Assembly (NCBI GenBank): GCA_017436185.1 | Contig: JAFSDP010000008.1 | Coordinates: 62,001-126,000, forward strand | Direction: 5' to 3' | Length of the DNA stretch: 64,000 nucleotides | Origin: Alistipes sp. | GTDB lineage: Bacteria > Bacteroidota > Bacteroidia > Bacteroidales > Rikenellaceae | Made by a program: the position numbers and the translations under genes | Notes under the pieces: model-generated | What the model saw: only the letters and a program-made list of their open reading frames with translations | The model's database searches: none | What the model was told of the DNA's origin: nothing | Shown here: one piece after another, positions 33,651-41,554 of the stretch | Numbering within the stretch: the first letter of the stretch is position 1 | Layout: each line of letters starts with the position of its first letter

Positions 33651-34152
33651 CGTCGTAGGCGTCGTCACCTTCGAAGTCGCTGAAGTCGCCCATTGCATCG
33701 TCGAAGATCGAGCCGTCGTCGTCACCGCTCACCATCGTCGGGTCGTACTGGTCGGGCACATCGGCTACGGCGTAGATCTCGCGCGGATACGAAGCACCTG
33801 CCTCGGCCTCGTAGGCACCCGTCAGCTCGAGGTAGTAGGCACGCTCGGCAAACAGATCGAAGAGGTAGATCAGGCGGTCACGCAACTGGTGGATAATCTG
33901 ACCCAGACGGACATTTTCCATCGCTTCGGGCTCCTCTTCGCCCCCTTCGCCCATATCCATCAACGTAAACTCACGCAGCTTCTCCCAGCGGTTGTCGGCC
34001 GTGAAGAACGAGGCCATACAAGGCTCATACTCCAACGCCTCGAGCAGGAAGTTGTGAAACTCGAGCAACGTCATATCGTACAACACCTCGTAATCACGCA
34101 CGAAGTTGTCGTTCTCGTCGCTCAACATACGGAATCGAAAAACCATTGACAT
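33640..34152 (-). CDS. pRiA4b ORF-3-like (IS1096 passenger TnpR-like) protein
   Basis: 170 aa. It begins VFRFRMLSDENDNFVRDYEV, then LYDMTLLEFHNFLLEALEYE and CMASFFTADNRWEK, as in the plasmid pRiA4b ORF-3 family. A very acidic C-terminal tail is rich in Asp and Tyr. The family name comes from mobile elements, but in Bacteroidales it is a chromosomal gene often found beside miaA. The function is unknown. The overlap with miaA implies translational coupling. Confidence 0.82.
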   Translation of the reverse strand: MSMVFRFRMLSDENDNFVRDYEVLYDMTLLEFHNFLLEALEYEPCMASFFTADNRWEKLREFTLMDMGEGGEEEPEAMENVRLGQIIHQLRDRLIYLFDLFAERAYYLELTGAYEAEAGASYPREIYAVADVPDQYDPTMVSGDDDGSIFDDAMGDFSDFEGDDAYDDEY

Positions 34153-34180
34153 AGGTATTCAAAGTTAAGTTTCTGAAATT

Positions 34181-35164
34181 CTAATCACAAATATAGGCTA
34201 TTTGCTCCAAAAATGCAACCACGTCCACCGCATCGGGGTAGTCGGTCAGCGTCGGATGCTGCGCACGACCAAACGGCACGGCCCGAGGATGCAGCTTTTC
34301 GTGTGCTACGACACATTGCAGCTCGCTGTCGTGCGCCGTCAGCCACTCGGCGACCTCTTGCGTGGTGCGGTAATAGCGATAGGTGAGGGTCGATAGGCGG
34401 GCGGGAAAACGATCGCTTTCCATCGCAACAGCACCCCCCAGGTCGATAAACGGCTCGCCCGTCATCTCCAACAATGCCTTGTTTTGCAGGTAGTTGTTGC
34501 GGTATTTGGGGTGCGATGAGGCGGGGCGGATAGCGGGGAATGCCATTCCCTCCTTGAGAAACAACATCGACACATTGCGACACCCCAGTCCGTTGTGGAG
34601 CCAGATGTCCTCCTCCAGCCCCCGCAACTCGGCCTCGCTCTCCTCGCCCGTCAGCACCGCTACCGATTGTCGGCTGCCACGCAGCAGGGTAGGGATGGTG
34701 CCATAGCGGGCACGGAAATAACGATTTGTGTTGTCCGAGCCCGTGGCAATGACCGCATCGGGAAGGGTGTGGCCATCGTAATAAGAAATCCCCACCTTTG
34801 GGTCGATATTGGATAACTCGTTGATAATGTGGGTGGTCAGCGCCTTGTCTTTCGACGAGGGCTTGACAATGCAATGGTGCCCTGCCGCTACCACACACAG
34901 CAGATCGAAGAAACCCACCAACGGCAGGTTGCCCGCCATAATGACCAAGACCCGCTTGGGGTTGGCCACAGGCACCCGATAGGCCGAGAGCCAACGGGTG
35001 AGCAGCTCGGGGTCGAGCATCTCACGGCGAATCGCCTCCACAGCCGTATGAATGGCCTCGGGGGTGTACCACGGATTTTCGGCTATGGCCTCCTTTACGA
35101 TGCTTTCGGGCAGGTAAGCGAGCCGCTCCGAGAGGGCGCTGAATAATTCTATGGTGTGTTTCAT
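34181..35164 (-). CDS. LuxC-type acyl-CoA reductase
   Basis: 327 aa from MKHTIELF at 35164; the TATCTTTG promoter at 35170-35177 rules out longer starts. It has an aldehyde-dehydrogenase-like fold: VLVIMAGNLPLVGFFDLLCV and KPSSKDKALT (NADPH site), DAVIATGSDNTNRYF, and HNGLGCRNVSMLFL with the likely catalytic Cys. LuxC proteins reduce acyl-CoA or acyl-enzyme to aldehyde with NADPH. It lies 28 bp upstream of the pRiA4b-like gene on the same strand. The physiological substrate in Bacteroidales is unknown. Confidence 0.88.
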   Translation of the reverse strand: MKHTIELFSALSERLAYLPESIVKEAIAENPWYTPEAIHTAVEAIRREMLDPELLTRWLSAYRVPVANPKRVLVIMAGNLPLVGFFDLLCVVAAGHHCIVKPSSKDKALTTHIINELSNIDPKVGISYYDGHTLPDAVIATGSDNTNRYFRARYGTIPTLLRGSRQSVAVLTGEESEAELRGLEEDIWLHNGLGCRNVSMLFLKEGMAFPAIRPASSHPKYRNNYLQNKALLEMTGEPFIDLGGAVAMESDRFPARLSTLTYRYYRTTQEVAEWLTAHDSELQCVVAHEKLHPRAVPFGRAQHPTLTDYPDAVDVVAFLEQIAYICD

Positions 35165-35169
35165 CCCTA

Positions 35170-35177
35170 CAAAGATA
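35170..35177 (-). promoter_or_regulatory. -7 element TATCTTTG for the LuxC-like gene
   Basis: It ends 6 bp before the ATG, so the mRNA would be nearly leaderless. Confidence 0.5.
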
Positions 35178-35249
35178 GGTGTTTGGGACGTAAAACGCAC
35201 CTTTTTGAAAAAAAATAGCCAAAAATTTTGCAGGTAACAATTTTTGCCC

Positions 35250-35257
35250 TATATTTG
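35250..35257 (+). promoter_or_regulatory. -7 element TATATTTG of the left tRNA-Gly
   Basis: TATATTTGCACTCGC, the same extended box as at the other tRNA-Gly and the partial tRNA at 1-26. Confidence 0.65.
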
Positions 35258-35268
35258 CACTCGCAATT

Positions 35269-35304
35269 GCGGAAATAGCTCAGTTGGTAGAGCACAACCT
35301 TGCC
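35269..35304 (+). pseudogene. tRNA-Gly 5' fragment (36 nt)
   Basis: Identical to the first 36 nt of the tRNA-Gly at 35368, up to the anticodon GCC. It is followed by a 63-nt spacer that contains an inverted copy of the anticodon arm (CCAACCTTGGCAAGG). The full gene then begins. It carries the original promoter but cannot make a tRNA by itself. Confidence 0.85.
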
Positions 35305-35367
35305 CCAAAAGGATAAACATCCCCAACCTTGGCAAGGAGCAATTGCAAAGTCGGGGAAATATATTTT

Positions 35368-35440
35368 GCGGAAATAGCTCAGTTGGTAGAGCACAACCTT
35401 GCCAAGGTTGGGGTCGCGAGTTCGAGTCTCGTTTTCCGCT
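35368..35440 (+). tRNA. tRNA-Gly(GCC), left copy
   Basis: 73 nt. Acceptor GCGGAAA/TTTCCGC, D stem GCTC/GAGC, anticodon loop TTGCCAA (GCC), T arm GCGAG/CTCGT. Its sequence equals the right copy at 54509-54581. It is followed by a terminator. Confidence 0.95.
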
Positions 35441-35449
35441 CAAAAAACG

Positions 35450-35479
35450 ACAGACAGCCCAAAAGGCTGTCTTTTTTTT
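35450..35479 (+). terminator. Terminator after the left tRNA-Gly
   Basis: AGACAGCC / GGCTGTCT stem and eight T. Confidence 0.85.
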
Positions 35480-35556
35480 ATATCGTTTTTTGAGCGGATT
35501 CTCCGCATCGATATAGACAATCCCTCCAAACCTCCCTTTGATAAGGGAGGCTTCGC

Positions 35557-35578
35557 TTGGAGCAGAAAACGAGATTCG
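35557..35578 (-). other. att-like site, left end of the island
   Basis: 22 bp that match 54505-54526 (3' end of the right tRNA-Gly plus 4 flanking bases) at 20 positions, in the same orientation. It is the best candidate for the distal attachment site of the about 19 kb island. Short GC palindromes (about 35530-35551 and 35592-35615) flank it. Confidence 0.6.
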
Positions 35579-35667
35579 CCACGAGCGATCCCAAGTTGCC
35601 CCCTGTTAGGGGGTTAGGGGGTGTAAAAAATAGTTCGCGAGAAATGCCCGCGAATGCGGGCTCGTGG

Positions 35668-35685
35668 CTCGTTTTCCGCTCCAAG
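35668..35685 (+). other. att-like copy of the left tRNA-Gly 3' end
   Basis: CTCGTTTTCCGCT as at 35428-35440, followed by CCAAG as at the right tRNA. With the tRNA it brackets a 228-bp segment (35441-35668) that has a terminator and GC palindromes but no gene. Confidence 0.55.
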
Positions 35686-36897
35686 TCCAAAAGTTTTATG
35701 GACAAAATCAAGCAAAACCCTTTGAAACATCGTTTCAGAGGGTTTTGCATTTGTTGTCGGTTGGTGTCGTTCCGACTTCGTAGAGCCCCTACCCGACATA
35801 GTCAGAACCACGAAGTGTCCCTCCAAATATCGACCGTGAAAATAAGGGACTCTTACTCCGAAATGAGGGGACACTTTGATATTTTGGGGCAGAAAAATCA
35901 ACTTCTTGCAAACTTCTCACCTGGCAGTTGCCTACGCTTTAATAAAAACAGTCAGATGAAAAGTACATTCAGAATCCTATTCTATGCAAAGTGGGAGGCA
36001 AGCGATGAGGCAAAGATGCTCCCAATCTATGTTCGTATTACAATCAACGGCACAAAGGCTCGTTTCAGCCTTAAAATCCGCGTGTCAGAGAAAATCTGGG
36101 ACGCCAAGAGTGGTCGAGCCATCGGGCATAGCCACGAAGCCCTACAAGCCAACCGCTACCTCGACAGTGTCGTCACGCGCATAAATACCATATATTATCG
36201 CCTGTGCGAGCAGAGCGAGGCTGTAACGGCCCAAATGGTGCGTGATGAGTTCCTCGGCGTGAAGGCTCCGAGCAAGACGCTCCTTTCGGTGTTTGCCGAG
36301 TTCAACGATAGGCAAGAGAATCTTATCGGCGTGGATATTACGCAATCGACATTCAATAAGTTCGACTTGACTTTTCGTCGTTTGGAAGAGTTTCTGCGAG
36401 TGAAACGCAATCGACCAGATATCCCGGTGTCATTGGTCGATAGAGATTTTGTGCTCGACTTTGAGGCCTATTTGAAGGTAGATTACCGCCTGCAAGCTAA
36501 CTCAGCCGAGAAATCGATGCGTATCTTCAAACGAATTACCACGATGTGCTTTAAGAGCGGACTGATGGCGAAAGATCCATTTTGCGATGTGCGATTAAAG
36601 AAGGTCAAGAAGGATAGAGGCTATCTAACACGACACTAATTGGATCTGATACTCAACTATACACCAACGAAAAAACGATTGGAGAAGGTGCGCGATGTCT
36701 TTGTGTTTTGCTGCTTTACGGGCTTTGATTACTCGACCACAGCATCATTGACCGAACAGAACCTTGTTTTGGCAGACGACGGCTCGTTGTGGATTGAGAC
36801 GCACCGAGTCAAGACCGGCGTTGCATCAAAAGTCAAGCTGCTCGATATACCGCTTTCAATCCTAAAAAAGTACGAGCCAACACGCATTAACGGCTAT
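35681..36897 (+). repeat. Left arm of about 1.2 kb inverted repeat
   Basis: Near-identical to the reverse complement of 53302-54508. It covers the att-proximal leader, a hairpin at about 35715-35751 and most of the integrase gene. Confidence 0.85.
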
Positions 36898-36899
36898 TA
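35956..36899 (+). pseudogene. Truncated tyrosine recombinase (integrase) copy
   Basis: From MKSTFRILFYAKWEASDEAK at 35956 it follows the intact integrase at 52985-54244 nearly residue for residue. A G-to-T change turns GAA (in RHELEL) into TAA at 36637-36639. The frame continues but similarity ends after INGY at 36897, so the part holding the HxxR and Tyr catalytic residues is missing. It cannot be active. The 36900-37005 stretch after it is unrelated; one frame there reads VIVPHITFFATCAPFEYKVQ and may be the tail of another broken gene. Confidence 0.92.
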
Positions 36900-37005
36900 A
36901 GGTTTATTAATGATTTTGAACGTGCTGTTATTGTTCCGCATATTACTTTCTTTGCGACTTGTGCTCCTTTTGAATATAAAGTACAATTATTTTCACAGTT
37001 GGTGT

Positions 37006-37488
37006 TCACCGCAAGATATACACCGCCTTATCGCTATACCTGTCGAGGGTGAAGTAGAGGGTGCTGAGGGAGCTGGTGTTGTCGAATTGGGTGAAATAGA
37101 TCTCGGCGGCGAGGTCGGCAACGGCCCAGTTGCGTTGTTGGGCAGTATTCCAGCTGTGGCGTGTGTAGCCACGAAACGAAATAAATAGCAAATTCCCCTC
37201 ATCAAAAGACGTTTGTAGGTGTGTCGGGATCTTCTTATAGAGAGCCCGTCCGAGTGCGAAAATCACGGGATGATGCCGTTCGAGCAGGTAATTCAGAATC
37301 TCTTTTTCGAGTGGGGAGTGAAAGCCGCTAATGACAACTTTGTCGGTTTGGCAGATGTCAGCAGCCCATTGCAGCGCCAATTGCGTGTCGTGCGGCGTTG
37401 CTTTCCGCGATGCGAAGAATGCCACTAATCGTCTATCGAGCAAGTCCGTATTTCCGGATAAGTCCATAAAAAAGCGCAGGCGCTGCAT
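37006..37488 (-). CDS. DprA/Smf-like Rossmann-fold protein
   Basis: 160 aa. It reads VAFFASRKATPHDTQLALQW, then TDKVVISGFHSPLEKEILNY, HHPVIFALGRALYKKIP and GNLLFISFRGYTRHSWNTAQ, followed by QRNWAVADLAAEIYF. This follows the beta-alpha order of the DprA/Smf (LOG-like) nucleotide-binding fold, but it is a short version. DprA loads RecA on single-stranded DNA; short relatives on mobile elements are of unknown role. The start ATG overlaps the stop of a 38-codon ORF upstream. Confidence 0.75.
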   Translation of the reverse strand: MQRLRFFMDLSGNTDLLDRRLVAFFASRKATPHDTQLALQWAADICQTDKVVISGFHSPLEKEILNYLLERHHPVIFALGRALYKKIPTHLQTSFDEGNLLFISFRGYTRHSWNTAQQRNWAVADLAAEIYFTQFDNTSSLSTLYFTLDRYSDKAVYILR

Positions 37489-37604
37489 TAACTTATCCCG
37501 AACTCAAGGCCTTGGCTGCCCACTCGCAAGAATAAGCAACACAAACACCCACGCCGGATGATATATGCACACACTGAGCCAATGTCAGTAGTGAGTATAT
37601 ACAT
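37488..37604 (-). CDS. Possible 38-aa ORF coupled to the DprA-like gene
   Basis: ATG at 37604; reads MYILTTDIGSVCAYIIRRGC, then a cysteine-rich hydrophobic stretch. Its TAA overlaps the ATG of the DprA-like gene (TAATG), and its ATG lies one base after the stop of the preceding small ORF. Spacing is the main support; no family is recognised. Confidence 0.4.
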   Translation of the reverse strand: MYILTTDIGSVCAYIIRRGCLCCLFLRVGSQGLEFGIS

Positions 37605-37605
37605 C

Positions 37606-37722
37606 TTACGTGGATATCTTGTTGCCGTTCTCCTCGCAAGTTAAAACCGCCAAGTTTTTGAGTTCGGAAGAATCGTCAAAAAATATCCAATCAAATATGT
37701 ACGGCTCAACGGCAAAAGCCAT
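37606..37722 (-). CDS. Possible 38-aa ORF, first of the DprA-like operon
   Basis: ATG at 37722, just after a TATCTTTG promoter at 37732-37739. It reads MAFAVEPYIFDWIFFDDSSE, then LKNLAVLTCEENGNKIST. It is acidic and looks protein-like. The three ORFs in a row have no spacing to lose, suggesting a real operon. Confidence 0.45.
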   Translation of the reverse strand: MAFAVEPYIFDWIFFDDSSELKNLAVLTCEENGNKIST

Positions 37723-37731
37723 AAGCCATTA

Positions 37732-37739
37732 CAAAGATA
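37732..37739 (-). promoter_or_regulatory. -7 element TATCTTTG of the DprA-like operon
   Basis: TATCTTTG on the minus strand, 10 bp before the first small ORF. Confidence 0.5.
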
Positions 37740-37816
37740 TAGAAAAATTTTGAGAAAGCGTGAATTTGCAAGAAAAGTATTTACTTGATCATAGAGAGTG
37801 GATTGAAGAAAATTCC

Positions 37817-37824
37817 TAACTTTG
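37817..37824 (+). promoter_or_regulatory. -7 element TAACTTTG for the DUF4160 gene
   Basis: TAACTTTG, 34 bp before the ATG at 37858. Confidence 0.45.
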
Positions 37825-37857
37825 TAAGTTGTAATCATATTCAAAAATTATTAACAG

Positions 37858-38244
37858 ATGGAGCAGAATTTACACGATGAGCTACTAGCTTTGCAAGACC
37901 AGTTTGCCAATATTGATCTATTTACTAAAGGGAGCAATGGGCATAGACAATTATTGATAGAAGTCTTAATAAGAGAAATTAAGAACCTAAAAATAAAAAT
38001 TTATCAAGAACCAGGTCATAAAATGCCACATCTTCATATTGATTATGGCAAAAATAATAATCATATAGCATCGTATAATATTGAAACAGGAGAACGCATA
38101 GAGGGCTCATTAGATAAGAAATATGATAAATCTGTAAGGGATTGGATCTATGAGAACAGAAAAAAGATACTACAAATATGGAATGAAATCCAAATTGGTA
38201 ACAAAGATAAATATGAAGAAATGATTTCTGCTATTAAAGAATAA
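37858..38244 (+). CDS. DUF4160-like protein
   Basis: 128 aa, AT-rich. The N-terminal helical part is followed by a DUF4160-like domain from about residue 46: KIYQEPGHKMPHLHIDYGKN, then NNHIASYNIETGERIEGSLD and VRDWIYENRKKILQIWNEIQ. The H-x2-PH-x-H pattern is characteristic. DUF4160 proteins often sit with toxin-antitoxin-type partners; none is recognisable next to it here. The function is unknown. Confidence 0.75.
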   Translation: MEQNLHDELLALQDQFANIDLFTKGSNGHRQLLIEVLIREIKNLKIKIYQEPGHKMPHLHIDYGKNNNHIASYNIETGERIEGSLDKKYDKSVRDWIYENRKKILQIWNEIQIGNKDKYEEMISAIKE

Positions 38245-38353
38245 CATGATTTATATTTAGTGATTGACCACCTTTTTACGGTCATTGACTTACGGATGTA
38301 AGATGCATTACGTGGCATACATCTTGAATGATTCGGAATAAAAACAGAGCGAT

Positions 38354-38989
38354 ATGAAAAAGATAGTGATTGTGGATGGTGGTCCGCGAAAGGATATGAA
38401 CACCGCGCAGCTGTTGCAGCAATTTGCCGAGGGTGCGAAGTCTGTCGGCGAGGATGTTGAGGTGAAAAGCGTGCGACTCTACGACATTGATTATAAGGGT
38501 TGCACTTCGTGTATGGCTTGCAAACTCAAAGGTAAATCATCGAACATCTGCCGCTTTCGGGATGCGCTCTCGCCCCTCTTGGACGAGATTGCCGAGGCAG
38601 ACGGCTTGGTGCTTGGCTCGCCTATCTATTTCGGCGAGGTGACGGGTAAGATGCGTGCCTTCTTGGAGCGTCTGGCGTTCCCGTGGCTCTCGTACAACGA
38701 TTACAGTCTGACCGCGCCAAAGCGTATGCCTGTGGTGCTTGTCGAGACGATGAACGGCATGCCCGAGCGCAACAACAGCAACCATTTCGGCACGATGGAG
38801 TGGTGCCTCACAACGGCACTCGGTGAGCCTGAACGCATCATCGGTTACAACACTTGCCAGGTGGCGAAATACGACAATTACGAACTCGGCAGTTTCTCCG
38901 AGGAGGCAAAGCACGCTTGGCGCGATGAGCATTGGGAAGAGGACTTGCAACGGGCATACGATGCCGGTCGCAAGATGGCGGGGCAGTAA
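38354..38989 (+). CDS. Flavodoxin-family NAD(P)H-dependent oxidoreductase
   Basis: 211 aa. FMN-binding flavodoxin-like fold: IVIVDGGPRKDMNTAQLLQQ at the N terminus, a CTSCMACK cysteine motif near residue 50, ADGLVLGSPIYFGEVTGKMR near residue 78 and a second phosphate loop. Proteins of this type (iron-sulfur flavoprotein / NADPH-dependent FMN reductase) reduce quinones or disulfides. Base composition is host-like, unlike the AT-rich neighbours. It is followed by a terminator. Confidence 0.9.
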   Translation: MKKIVIVDGGPRKDMNTAQLLQQFAEGAKSVGEDVEVKSVRLYDIDYKGCTSCMACKLKGKSSNICRFRDALSPLLDEIAEADGLVLGSPIYFGEVTGKMRAFLERLAFPWLSYNDYSLTAPKRMPVVLVETMNGMPERNNSNHFGTMEWCLTTALGEPERIIGYNTCQVAKYDNYELGSFSEEAKHAWRDEHWEEDLQRAYDAGRKMAGQ

Positions 38990-39008
38990 GAAGTTGTAGT
39001 TTGGAGAT

Positions 39009-39043
39009 AGAGAGAAAAAGTTTCGGCTTTTTCTCTTTTTTTT
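39009..39043 (+). terminator. Terminator after the flavodoxin gene
   Basis: AGAGAAAAAG / CTTTTTCTCT stem with loop TTTCGG. The same hairpin recurs at 41555-41586. Confidence 0.85.
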
Positions 39044-39157
39044 ATTGGCGATTGTCAGAAGTTGTCAAAAACTAGGGGTTACTTTGTCGCAAAGTAACCC
39101 TTAAATTTGTTTTAGCGGTAACGAAATAAGACATTGATAAAATTAAAATTGATACTT

Positions 39158-39295
39158 ATGTCACTTTGGGATTGGCTGCTTGCAGCGTGGATTTATGAGG
39201 AGTTGTTCGATGATGACTCGGGCACCACCTCACACGACAACACTCGCGACTATGATTCGTCATACGACTACGATGATTATGAGGAGGAATTTTAG
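39158..39295 (+). CDS. Small acidic protein, 45 aa
   Basis: Reads MSLWDWLLAAWIYEELFDDD, then a Ser/Thr/Asp/Tyr tail ending YDYDDYEEEF. A Trp-rich helix plus a very acidic tail; it resembles DNA-mimic or membrane-tethered small proteins only in composition. It stands alone in the 382-bp gap between the flavodoxin and AbiH genes. No family is recognised. Confidence 0.5.
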   Translation: MSLWDWLLAAWIYEELFDDDSGTTSHDNTRDYDSSYDYDDYEEEF

Positions 39296-39326
39296 TGCCC
39301 TAAATACGCTGAATTGAAATATTAAC

Positions 39327-39334
39327 TAACTTTG
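39327..39334 (+). promoter_or_regulatory. -7 element TAACTTTG for the AbiH-like gene
   Basis: TAACTTTG, 38 bp before the ATG at 39372. Confidence 0.45.
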
Positions 39335-39371
39335 AGGTACATTACAGCGAAGTTATTGAAAACTACTACAT

Positions 39372-40643
39372 ATGAATAGAATTATAATTGTTGGAAATGG
39401 ATTTGATTTAGCACATCTACTTGCCACTAGATATGAGGATTTTATAAATTGGTATTGGGAAGACAGAGGATCATATTTAGTAGGATCCTGGAGTGATCAT
39501 ATAGATGATGGCTTGTGTTCATTTAAGCTAAAAGAAGAAGTTCATCTTGCAGGATGGGCTTTAGTTTGGGGATATCATTATGGAATATCTCCAAAACAAT
39601 ATTCGTTGCGAGATCTTGTAGAGCATGTCAAATCAGACACCAAAGTGTGTAACTTTGAAATGCACAGTCACTTTTTTACCGAGATATGCAAAGCTATAGA
39701 AGAAAAAGGGTGGGTTGATATTGAAGCAGAATATTACCGCATGCTTAATTCTGTGTATTTATCATCGCCGGAGAAATTGAATAATGAGTTTGCCATTGTG
39801 CGCACTAAACTCATAGAATATCTAACATCTATACAAAATCGTAATATCAACAATTCTATAGTAAATCAAGCTACAAGAGAATGTATGATGGCTCCATTTT
39901 GCGCTAATGAAGTTTCTATCGAGGGTCGAGCAAAATGGAACGAATTCCTAAAATGCAGAATTGAAGATGAGGACTTATCGGATACAATAAAGTTGTATGG
40001 TGAATCCGAAGCCCGTGAAAAAATAAAACAAGTATCAGAATTCAAGAAAGCACAGAGGGGACAAATAGACAATATGGGAATTGGCTCTATCAATGGTAAC
40101 GTGTTGCCTTCAGCTATGCTTTACCCGGATAGAATTATGCTCTTAAATTTCAACTATACCAAAACAGCTGATATGTATATGCCGGCTGATGAACATCATT
40201 TCCCTATCAATCACATACACGGTCATTTGGATAATCCGGATAGTGTTATTTTCGGATATGGCGATGAGATAGATAATAAATATCAAGAGATTAGCAGCCT
40301 CAACAACAATGAACTATTAAAGAATATTAAGTCTATTCGCTATTTAGAGGATGTGAATTATAGAAATGTTCTTGAATTCGTAGAATCAGCTCCATACCAG
40401 ATTTACATCATGGGACACTCTTGTGGAACTTCGGATAGGACATTGCTAAATACTCTATTTGAGCACCCAAATTGCGTATCGATAAAACCGTTCTATTACC
40501 AAAACGATGAAGGCCAAGATAATTACATCGAGATTGTACAGAATATATCCAGAAATTTCAGCAACGCGCAGAAGATGCGAGATCGAGTAGTGAATAAAAC
40601 ATTTTGTCAGCCTTTACCTCAGAGAATAGTTTCAAACGAGTAA
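39372..40643 (+). CDS. AbiH-family abortive infection protein
   Basis: 423 aa, AT-rich. It starts IIIVGNGFDLAHLLATRYED, the AbiH N-terminal signature (GNGFDxxHgLpTxYxdF). The C-terminal block YQIYIMGHSCGTSDRTLLNT, then LFEHPNC, carries the GHS...D motif of the family. Several AbiH members stop phage growth by an unknown mechanism. The gene has its own TAACTTTG promoter and is followed 16 bp later by the AlkD-like gene. Confidence 0.88.
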   Translation: MNRIIIVGNGFDLAHLLATRYEDFINWYWEDRGSYLVGSWSDHIDDGLCSFKLKEEVHLAGWALVWGYHYGISPKQYSLRDLVEHVKSDTKVCNFEMHSHFFTEICKAIEEKGWVDIEAEYYRMLNSVYLSSPEKLNNEFAIVRTKLIEYLTSIQNRNINNSIVNQATRECMMAPFCANEVSIEGRAKWNEFLKCRIEDEDLSDTIKLYGESEAREKIKQVSEFKKAQRGQIDNMGIGSINGNVLPSAMLYPDRIMLLNFNYTKTADMYMPADEHHFPINHIHGHLDNPDSVIFGYGDEIDNKYQEISSLNNNELLKNIKSIRYLEDVNYRNVLEFVESAPYQIYIMGHSCGTSDRTLLNTLFEHPNCVSIKPFYYQNDEGQDNYIEIVQNISRNFSNAQKMRDRVVNKTFCQPLPQRIVSNE

Positions 40644-40658
40644 CAATGCAATAGTCTT

Positions 40659-41471
40659 ATGATCGACCACCTTTTACATCCATTGGTTTGTGAGCGATTT
40701 CGCACGGAGGAGCGGTATCGGGAGGGGCATTTGCGAGTGGTGAATGCGTTGCCTGAGAGGCGTGTTATGGGACTTCATTCGCCCGAGATTAAGCAGGTCG
40801 CAAAGCAACTCACACGCGAGGGTGGCGAGGTTGTTATGCCCGATGGAGTGCATCGGATTTGCGCCAATGGGTCCGAGGCTATTCGTGCGTTTGAGGCGGT
40901 GCCGAGCGAGAGCCTGTGCTACGAGGAGACCGTCATTTGGGGCTACCTTATCAACCTAGAAAAGTGTTCGTTGGATGATCGTTTGGCGATGCTCGGTCGC
41001 TATGTGCCCGTGCTCGATAATTGGGCGGTGTGCGACTCCTACTGTGCTCACGCAAAGTGGATGGCGCGTGCCGATAAGGAGGCTCTGTGGGCGTTTTTGG
41101 AGCGTTGGTTTGACTCCGAACACGAGTTTGAGGTGCGCTTTGCGGTGGTCGTGGCGATGTGTTATTTCCTCAATGATGAGTGGCTCGACAAGGTTTTTGA
41201 GCGCATCAACAGGCTCGATTTCGGGCGCATAAAGTCAACGTATAAGACCGTCAAAGGCAAGCCGAAGGTGGCACAGCAAGGCACTGTGCAGGGCGCGGAG
41301 CCGTACTATGTGCGGATGGGCGTTGCGTGGTTGCTGGCGACTGCGCTAGCGAAGTTCCCCGATGCAACGAGGGCGTTTGTCCACTCGTCAAACCTACCCG
41401 AAGACGTTGTAAAGCTCTATATCCGCAAGGCCCGCGAGTCGTTCCGCACACGCACGGTCGAGGCAGTGTGA
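40659..41471 (+). CDS. DNA alkylation repair protein (AlkD/HEAT-like)
   Basis: 270 aa. It has HEAT-like helical repeats: VNALPERRVMGLHSPEIKQV near residue 28, LDNWAVCDSYCAHAKW near residue 117 (NW and D typical of AlkC/AlkD) and FEVRFAVVVAMCYFLNDEW near 150. AlkD enzymes excise alkylated bases without base flipping. Base composition is host-like, so it probably has a different history from the AbiH and restriction genes beside it. A terminator follows at 41555-41586. Confidence 0.85.
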   Translation: MIDHLLHPLVCERFRTEERYREGHLRVVNALPERRVMGLHSPEIKQVAKQLTREGGEVVMPDGVHRICANGSEAIRAFEAVPSESLCYEETVIWGYLINLEKCSLDDRLAMLGRYVPVLDNWAVCDSYCAHAKWMARADKEALWAFLERWFDSEHEFEVRFAVVVAMCYFLNDEWLDKVFERINRLDFGRIKSTYKTVKGKPKVAQQGTVQGAEPYYVRMGVAWLLATALAKFPDATRAFVHSSNLPEDVVKLYIRKARESFRTRTVEAV

Positions 41472-41554
41472 TTGTTTGATATTGCCTTGTGATAAAATAA
41501 TCTTACCAGAATTTAGGGGCAAACATATTGAGGAGAACCTTGAGGTTTGCGAGT

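Noticed and set aside
35441..35668. Riboswitch or small RNA in the 228-bp segment after tRNA-Gly
   Set aside because: It consists of a tRNA terminator, GC palindromes and att-like copies; nothing resembling a known aptamer.
36895..37045. Frame reading VIVPHITFFATCAPFEYKVQ after the truncated integrase
   Set aside because: No start codon and it runs into the end of the opposite-strand DprA-like gene; at best the tail of an older broken gene, not listed as a feature.
37858..38244. Toxin-antitoxin pair with the DUF4160-like gene
   Set aside because: No partner of suitable size lies next to it on either side; the tiny ORFs are on the other strand with their own promoter.
38261..38300. Similarity of this stretch to the start of the AlkD-like gene (GACCACCTTTTTAC)
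   Set aside because: Only about a dozen bases match and the frame stops at once; too short to call a remnant.
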